In this document: positions 58,806 to 64,000 of the stretch, piece by piece | How positions within the stretch are numbered: position 1 is the first letter of the stretch | Layout of the letters: each line of letters starts with the position of its first letter | Assembly (NCBI GenBank): GCA_902529645.1 | Contig: CABZXO010000003.1 | Span: 62,001 to 126,000 of the forward strand | Direction of reading: 5' to 3' | Length of the DNA: 64,000 nucleotides | Source of the DNA: an uncultured Pelagibacteraceae bacterium | Lineage (GTDB): Bacteria > Pseudomonadota > Alphaproteobacteria > Pelagibacterales > Pelagibacteraceae | Made by a program: the position numbers and the translations under genes | The notes under the pieces: model-generated | What the model saw: the letters and a program-made list of their open reading frames with translations, nothing else | Told to the model about the DNA's origin: nothing | The model's database searches: none

Positions 58806-59898
58806 ATTAAACGTAATAACTAAAACCAAAAAATATCCAATAATTATTGGATCAAATTTGACCCCGAATGTATCAAAAATTTTTAAATTAAATTCAATTG
58901 ATTTTAATAAATGTTTAATTGTTGTTGATAAAAGTATTCCAAAAAAATTTATCTCAAATATTAAAGAGTCATTAAAAAATAAAAAAATTTATTTGTTAAT
59001 TTTTAATGCTAGTGAAAAAAATAAAAGCATTAATAGCGTTTATAAAATTTTAGAAATTTTGTTAAATAAAAACTTCTCAAGAAATGACGTTTTAATTTCT
59101 TTAGGAGGTGGAATTACAGGCGATGTCAGTGGTTTTGCAGCAAGTCTCCTCAAAAGAGGTCTCAAGTTTATAAATATTCCAACAACTCTTTTGTCACAAG
59201 TTGACTCATCCATAGGTGGAAAAACTGGAGTTAATTCTAAGTATGGTAAAAACTTAATAGGAAGTTTTTATCAACCATCATTAGTTTTATCAGATATACA
59301 ATTTCTTAATTCTTTATCTAAAAGAGATATAATTTGTGGTTATGGAGAAATATTAAAGCATTCATTAATTGATAATAAAAAATTATTTAATTACTTGAAT
59401 AAAAATTTGAAAAAAATTTTAAATCTTTCATCTCCATATATTGAAAAAGCTATCTATGAAAGTTGTAAAATTAAAAAAAAGATAGTTGAAAAAGACGAAA
59501 AAGAAATAGCATTAAGAAAAATATTAAATTTCGGTCATACATTTGCCCACGCTTATGAGGCCAGCTTAGGTTACAGTCATAAACTAAATCATGGTGAAGC
59601 TGTAATACTTGGAATGAAGACAGCGCTTAATTTTAGTTTAAGAGAAAATATGCTTAAGAAAAGTGAGTATAATTTAATTGTAAATCACATTGAAAATTCA
59701 GGTTTACCTTCTTCAATAAAAAAATATTTTTCTATAAAAGATTTAAATAAGATTTTATCCTTTATGGCTAAAGATAAAAAAAATAATTCTGAAAAAATTA
59801 ATTTAGTTTTGTTAAAAAAAATTGGTAAACCAATTTTTAATAAACAATACTCAAAAAAAAGGTTAGGTTTATTTATGAAAAAATTTTTAACTAATTAA
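58792..59898 (+). CDS. aroB: 3-dehydroquinate synthase
   Basis: AroB makes dehydroquinate from DAHP in a multi-step reaction with NAD and zinc. The 368-aa protein has LISLGGGITGDVSGFAASLLKRGL, IPTTLLSQVDSSIGGKTGVNSKYGKNLIGSFYQP, GYGEILKHSLI, LNFGHTFAHAYE (His zinc ligands) and LNHGEAVILGM. All family signatures are present. The 3' end overlaps bolA by 12 bases, convergent. Confidence 0.97.
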   Translation: MKQTRLNVITKTKKYPIIIGSNLTPNVSKIFKLNSIDFNKCLIVVDKSIPKKFISNIKESLKNKKIYLLIFNASEKNKSINSVYKILEILLNKNFSRNDVLISLGGGITGDVSGFAASLLKRGLKFINIPTTLLSQVDSSIGGKTGVNSKYGKNLIGSFYQPSLVLSDIQFLNSLSKRDIICGYGEILKHSLIDNKKLFNYLNKNLKKILNLSSPYIEKAIYESCKIKKKIVEKDEKEIALRKILNFGHTFAHAYEASLGYSHKLNHGEAVILGMKTALNFSLRENMLKKSEYNLIVNHIENSGLPSSIKKYFSIKDLNKILSFMAKDKKNNSEKINLVLLKKIGKPIFNKQYSKKRLGLFMKKFLTN

Positions 59899-60147
59899 AA
59901 TCTGTATTGAGTGGATGAATTCTTTTAATTCTTTATCTAAAATTTTGTAAATTTTTTTATTACTTTCAATTTTATTCATTTTTTTTAGTTCATCAGAAAT
60001 AATTATTATTTTTAAATGATATTTTCCTTCTTGATTTCCTCTATGATTTTTATGAAGAAAAGATTTGTCTTCAATATTTATACTCTCAATATTTATTTGA
60101 TTTAATAATTTTTTTTTTACAATTGTAATTAAGTCATTTATATCCAT
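59887..60147 (-). CDS. bolA: BolA-family protein
   Basis: An 86-aa BolA fold protein (class II KH-like). The signature HKNHRGNQEGKYHLKIIIISDEL corresponds to the family's H-x-x-H-x-G...-x-[FY]-x-[VIL]-x-[IV]-[VI]-S-x-x-F. These proteins bind monothiol glutaredoxins and [2Fe-2S] clusters. The bolA to J-domain divergence, next to cobST, is the usual alphaproteobacterial group. Start ATG is at 60147, with a 17-base divergent spacer. Confidence 0.92.
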   Translation of the reverse strand: MDINDLITIVKKKLLNQINIESINIEDKSFLHKNHRGNQEGKYHLKIIIISDELKKMNKIESNKKIYKILDKELKEFIHSIQILIS

Positions 60148-60164
60148 ATATGTTACTATATATC

Positions 60165-60698
60165 ATGAAAAATATTTGTGATTGGAATAATTGTAATAAA
60201 ATTGGTGAATACAAGGCACCAGTTGAAAAAGATAATAGCAGAAAATTCAGAATGCTTTGCCTTGAACACGTTAAAGAATTTAATAAAAATTGGAACTATT
60301 TTTCAGGAATGAATGATGACCAAGTAATGGATTTTTTAAAATCTGATATGACTTGGCACAAACCCACTCAAAGTTTTAGCTCTTCAGATAATTTTTTCAA
60401 AGTATTGTGGAATACAACTTTGAAAGATGAACTCGATAAAGAAAAAATTAATGGAGATTATAATCATATGCGTCAATTTAAATTTGATCATAAAGACATA
60501 AAAGCTTTTGGAATATTGGGTGTTTCTGTAGGTTTAAAGTGGAAGAAAATACAAGATAAATTCAAATTACTTGTGAAAAAATTTCACCCTGATATGAATT
60601 CTGGAAATAAAAAATACGAAGAAAAACTTAAACTTATAACATTAGCTTATACTCAATTAAAAAATACCTATAGAGAAAAATTTGACCCCAAATCTTAA
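60165..60698 (+). CDS. J-domain co-chaperone-like protein
   Basis: A 177-aa protein with C-terminal DnaJ domain (about residues 115-172): [28 protein letters not shown] with the HPD tripeptide, then [19 protein letters not shown]. The N-terminus has Cys residues (C-D-W-N-N-C, C-L-E-H) suggesting a small metal site. It stimulates a DnaK-type ATPase. Position next to cobST matches alphaproteobacterial DnaJ-like genes (class C). The ATG at 60165 is preferred over an upstream alternative. Its end overlaps the cobS start by 17 bases. Confidence 0.88.
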   Translation: MKNICDWNNCNKIGEYKAPVEKDNSRKFRMLCLEHVKEFNKNWNYFSGMNDDQVMDFLKSDMTWHKPTQSFSSSDNFFKVLWNTTLKDELDKEKINGDYNHMRQFKFDHKDIKAFGILGVSVGLKWKKIQDKFKLLVKKFHPDMNSGNKKYEEKLKLITLAYTQLKNTYREKFDPKS

Positions 60699-61656
60699 TA
60701 CAGAACCGGATATAAAAGTTTCATTGAAACAAACTTTTGGAATTGACTCAGAAATGGAAGTAGACGCATTTTCTAAAAAAAATGATTATGTTCCTGAAAT
60801 TGATAAAAACTACAAATTTGATAGAGATACTACTTTAGCCATTATTTCAGGATTTGCATTTAATAAAAGAGTTTTAGTTCAAGGATATCACGGCACTGGT
60901 AAATCTACTCACATTGAGCAAATAGCTGCAAGATTAAATTGGCCTTGTATACGTGTAAATTTAGATAGCCATGTAAGTAGGATAGACTTGATTGGAAAAG
61001 ACGCAATAGTTCTTAAAGACGGCAAACAAATAACCCAATTTAATGAAGGTATTTTACCATGGTCGATTCAAAATCCAGTTGCACTTGTTTTTGATGAGTA
61101 TGATGCTGGAAGGCCTGATGTGATGTTTGTAATTCAAAGGGTTTTAGAGGCAGAGGGTAATTTTACATTATTAGATAAAAATAAAGTAATTAAACAAAAT
61201 AAATTTTTTAGGTTATTTGCTACTTCAAATACTGTTGGACTAGGTGATACTACCGGCCTTTACCATGGTACACAACAAATTAACCAAGGTCAGATGGATA
61301 GATGGAATATCGTTACAACATTAAATTATCTAAGTCTAGATAGAGAAATGGATATTGTGTTGTCTAAAAATAAAAATTTAAATAATACAAAAGGTAAAGA
61401 AAAAGTTGCAAATATGATAAAAGTAGCCTCTCTTACACGTAAAGGATTTATAGCAGGAGATATCTCTACGGTAATGAGCCCTAGAACGGTATTACACTGG
61501 GCTGAAAATTCAGAAATTTTTAAAGATACTGGTTACGCTTTTAGAGTAACTTTTCTTAATAAATGCGATGATATTGAAAAAAATACTATTGCTGAATATT
61601 ATCAGAGATGTTTTGGAGAAGAATTGCCAGAGTCTTTGGTTAATATTCAAATTTAA
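60682..61656 (+). CDS. cobS: Cobaltochelatase-type AAA+ subunit CobS
   Basis: CobS is the AAA+ ATPase of the aerobic cobaltochelatase. The N-terminal [20 protein letters not shown] and the P-loop [63 protein letters not shown] and sensor [21 protein letters not shown] are almost identical to the family. The only suitable start is TTG at 60682, overlapping the J-domain gene. cobN, which holds the chelatase active site, is not in the window, so the pair may have another target. Confidence 0.93.
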   Translation: MTPNLNTEPDIKVSLKQTFGIDSEMEVDAFSKKNDYVPEIDKNYKFDRDTTLAIISGFAFNKRVLVQGYHGTGKSTHIEQIAARLNWPCIRVNLDSHVSRIDLIGKDAIVLKDGKQITQFNEGILPWSIQNPVALVFDEYDAGRPDVMFVIQRVLEAEGNFTLLDKNKVIKQNKFFRLFATSNTVGLGDTTGLYHGTQQINQGQMDRWNIVTTLNYLSLDREMDIVLSKNKNLNNTKGKEKVANMIKVASLTRKGFIAGDISTVMSPRTVLHWAENSEIFKDTGYAFRVTFLNKCDDIEKNTIAEYYQRCFGEELPESLVNIQI

Positions 61657-63456
61657 ATGAGCTCAAGAGAAACTAACCTTAAAGAAAAATTTAGAATTGC
61701 TTTAAACTCAACAGCAAGAGTAATTTCAGATGATTTTGATTTAGTCAAAAAAAACTTAGAGGATAAAAAAACTAAAGATATTATTTCATTAGAAATCGAT
61801 AATATTAATAGTCCAAGTGACTTTATAAGACTACGTGCTGAAACTGACTCAAGTGCTCTAAAAAAAAAATTTTCTGATGAGTTAATTTATAAAAAAAACC
61901 TACCTAATAATACTTCTTCCAGATCACTTTATAATATTGCGGAAAAAATTAGATACGAGGCTTTGGGTGGTCAAATGCTTAAAGGAATAGAGAAAAACTT
62001 TCATGAAAATTATTCACAAATTATTAATCGTAAAAGAAAAGATCAATTAAAAACAAAAGAGGATGTGTCTGTGGCAGAAGCTTTTGAGTTATATATGCTT
62101 AAAAACTTTCATAAAATAAAGTTAAATGCTCTAACTTCTAGAATGTTAAATTTTTGGGAAAAAGATTTTGAAAATTCTATTGAAAAACATAGAGAATTTT
62201 TGATGAATAATTTAGAAGATCAAAACACCTATTCTTCAAAATTTTCTCAGATATTCGAAGAAATGGATATTTTTCAAAGTGATGAAGATGACAAAAAAGA
62301 GGAAGAAAATCAGGAACAAGGTCAAGACAATCCTTCAAATGACGATCAAAATAGTGATAACGAAGATAATAAAGATGAAAACAATGACCAGGAAACTCAA
62401 GCCTCTCTAGATGCTGATTATAGTGTTGATGAATTTAACTTAGATGAACAGCTTAATGAAAATGAGTCAGATGAACAAAGTTCAGAACAAATAGTAAAAA
62501 AAAATATAGATAATATTAATCTTGATTACAAAATATTTACCACACAATATGATGAAATAGTGAAAGCAGAAAATTTGGAAAATGCTGATGAAGCTACTAA
62601 ACTTAGAAAAAGTTTAGATCAGCAGCTAATTGGTTTCCAAGATGTTATTACGAAATTAGCAAATAAACTTCAAAGACAATTACTTGCAAAGCAAAATAGG
62701 GCTTGGGAATTTGATTTAGAGGAAGGTTTATTAGATAGCTCTAAACTTCCAAGAATAATAATGGACCCTTATAATTCTTTATCTTTTAAAAAAGAAAAGG
62801 ATCTAGATTTTAAAGATACCGTAGTAACTTTATTGATTGATAATTCTGGATCCATGAGAGGAAGACCGATTACAATCGCTGCTATATGTGCAGATATCTT
62901 ATCTAGAACTCTAGAAAGATGTTCTGTTAAAGTAGAAATTTTAGGTTTCACAACTAAAAACTGGAAAGGAGGACAAAGTAGGGAGCTATGGACAAAAAGT
63001 TCTAAACCTAAAACACCAGGCAGGTTAAATGATTTGAGACACATTATATATAAAGGTGCAGATACACATTGGAGACAAGTAAAAAATAATTTGGGACTGA
63101 TGCTAAAAGAAGGTTTGCTGAAGGAAAATATTGATGGAGAAGCAATATCATGGGCTTACAATAGAATTAAAAAAAGAAAAGAAGAAAGAAAAATCTTAAT
63201 GGTAATTTCCGATGGTGCACCTGTGGATGACTCAACTCTTTCTGTAAATTCAGGAGATTTTTTAGAAAAACATTTAAAAAAAATTGTTAAATTTATTGAA
63301 AATAAATCTGATATCGAAGTTTTAGCTATAGGGATCGGTCATGATGTTTCGAGGTATTATGACAAAGCAATAAAAATTACTGATGTAAATGAGTTAGGAG
63401 ATGTCATGATATCTCAATTAAGTTCATTATTCGAAACAAAGAAAAAATATCACTAA
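61657..63456 (+). CDS. cobT: Cobaltochelatase-type VWA subunit CobT
   Basis: CobT, with CobS, remodels the chelatase. The 599-aa protein has a helical N-terminus, a central Asp/Glu/Asn-rich acidic region (about 210-280, [15 protein letters not shown]...), and a C-terminal VWA domain with the MIDAS motif [10 protein letters not shown] (about 396) and VISDGAPVD (D-G). The start ATG follows the cobS stop without a gap. It ends with a 4-base overlap with the regB-like gene on the other strand. Confidence 0.93.
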   Translation: MSSRETNLKEKFRIALNSTARVISDDFDLVKKNLEDKKTKDIISLEIDNINSPSDFIRLRAETDSSALKKKFSDELIYKKNLPNNTSSRSLYNIAEKIRYEALGGQMLKGIEKNFHENYSQIINRKRKDQLKTKEDVSVAEAFELYMLKNFHKIKLNALTSRMLNFWEKDFENSIEKHREFLMNNLEDQNTYSSKFSQIFEEMDIFQSDEDDKKEEENQEQGQDNPSNDDQNSDNEDNKDENNDQETQASLDADYSVDEFNLDEQLNENESDEQSSEQIVKKNIDNINLDYKIFTTQYDEIVKAENLENADEATKLRKSLDQQLIGFQDVITKLANKLQRQLLAKQNRAWEFDLEEGLLDSSKLPRIIMDPYNSLSFKKEKDLDFKDTVVTLLIDNSGSMRGRPITIAAICADILSRTLERCSVKVEILGFTTKNWKGGQSRELWTKSSKPKTPGRLNDLRHIIYKGADTHWRQVKNNLGLMLKEGLLKENIDGEAISWAYNRIKKRKEERKILMVISDGAPVDDSTLSVNSGDFLEKHLKKIVKFIENKSDIEVLAIGIGHDVSRYYDKAIKITDVNELGDVMISQLSSLFETKKKYH

Positions 63457-64000
63457 ATATTAAATAATTCTCTATTACTCCATTTAATATTAACTTCAGC
63501 TCCACTTCGTGTTTTAGAATTTCTACAGTTAACCACTGCAAAATTTTTTTCTAATAAAGTTTTTCCAATAAACAACCCAAGACCAAGGCCTTGCTTCGAT
63601 TTATCATTAGGATTGTTCGATTTTAGATATGGCTCTCCGATTTTTGATATGATATCTCTAGGATAGCCATCGCCGTCATCCTCTATAGTAATCTCTGTTA
63701 TTTCACTATCGCTTTTTAAATTAATAAATATAGTGTTTTTGGCAAATTTATTAGCATTACCAATAAAATTTCTTAATCCATAAACTATCTCTATAGATTT
63801 GCTTATTTTTTTTGGGTTTGAATCCTGATCAAAATTAAAAATAAAATCTTTTTTACTAATTTCTTTAAATGATGAGATAATTTCACTCAAATAATCTCTA
63901 ATGTTAATATCTTTATCTATAAATTCATCTTCCTCGACAGGGTTAAGAGTTAAACGCTTTAAAATTTCATTGCATCGATCAACTTGACTGTTTAATAATT
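63453..64000 (-). CDS. RegB/PrrB-type sensor histidine kinase, C-terminal part
   Basis: An open minus-strand frame of 182 codons reaches the window edge. It carries the HATPase_c domain with N-box [16 protein letters not shown]1 IEDDGDGYP, and G2 [16 protein letters not shown]. The residues before it ([20 protein letters not shown]) match the conserved Q-V-x-R-C-x-x-I-L redox switch region of RegB, where the Cys senses oxidation. RegB phosphorylates RegA to control respiration and light-responsive genes. The phospho-His and membrane domains are outside the window. Confidence 0.8.
   Translation of the reverse strand, partial: LLNSQVDRCNEILKRLTLNPVEEDEFIDKDINIRDYLSEIISSFKEISKKDFIFNFDQDSNPKKISKSIEIVYGLRNFIGNANKFAKNTIFINLKSDSEITEITIEDDGDGYPRDIISKIGEPYLKSNNPNDKSKQGLGLGLFIGKTLLEKNFAVVNCRNSKTRSGAEVNIKWSNRELFNI

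Noticed and set aside
1-64000. CRISPR array, insertion sequences or rRNA genes.
   Set aside because: Reading both strands found no regular repeat-spacer pattern, transposase or rRNA sequence.

Overview
The window is AT-rich (roughly 30% GC by eye), densely packed alphaproteobacterial chromosome, with many genes overlapping by 1-20 bases. A tandem glycine riboswitch in front of malate synthase glcB, alphaproteobacterial gene orders (kdsB-pheA beside a membrane cytochrome c; murA-DUF2948-hisD-infA; rpmH-rnpA-yidD-yidC-argB-dapD-dapE; cobST beside bolA and a J-domain gene), a tRNA-His without G-1, and minimal spacers all point to a SAR11 (Pelagibacterales) bacterium or a close relative. This assignment rests on content and context only; there is no rRNA in the window.

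Layout. 1-4 kb: partial argJ, secA, accA. 4.06-6.4 kb: promoter, tandem glycine riboswitch, glcB. 6.4-9.1 kb: recR-ybaB-dnaX and the SRP RNA on the minus strand. 9.1-15.1 kb: pheA-kdsB, membrane cytochrome c, argD-argF, gcrA, a complex I NDUFA9-like oxidoreductase. 15.1-27.5 kb: one long plus-strand run of RNase D, LPS (kdsD, lptC, lptB), shikimate/tryptophan (aroA, trpF, trpB, trpA), nucleotide (cmk, pyrF), rpsA, ihfB, accD and folC. 27.5-31.1 kb: minus-strand thioredoxin and three DNA-processing genes (ExoI-like, an MGME1/RecB-like PD-(D/E)XK nuclease, RmuC).

31.1-37.95 kb is the accessory part and the most interesting region. Five small genes and a non-canonical Leu-type tRNA-like sequence lie on the minus strand. 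Facing away from them are a possible PD-(D/E)XK protein and a compact cassette: a structured leader that buries its Shine-Dalgarno, an unknown 250-aa protein with a faint sigma-region-2 look, a GHKL (Hsp90/MutL/MORC-fold) ATPase, a DUF4338/DruA-like protein and a tiny membrane protein. Three copies of the 11-mer TCCGGGGTATA, two of them inverted, sit where all three transcripts should begin. I read this as a candidate anti-phage or mobile-element system with its own regulatory element. It does not match the Druantia gene sets I know, because DruE and the other partners are absent.

37.9-46.6 kb: a histidine-themed unit (tRNA-His, hisS, hisZ, hisG), cspA, tRNA-Phe with infA, hisD, DUF2948, murA, dcd, small basic proteins, tRNA-Thr and a TVP38-family membrane protein. 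46.7-54.1 kb: rpmH-rnpA-yidD-yidC, then argB, a HAD phosphatase, dapD, dapE, a histone-deacetylase-like hydrolase and a SET-domain protein. 54.1-64 kb: truA-fmt-def, a large secreted protein of unknown function, aroK-aroB, bolA, a J-domain protein, cobS-cobT and a partial RegB-type sensor kinase running off the end. No insertion sequence, CRISPR array, rRNA or replication origin was seen.
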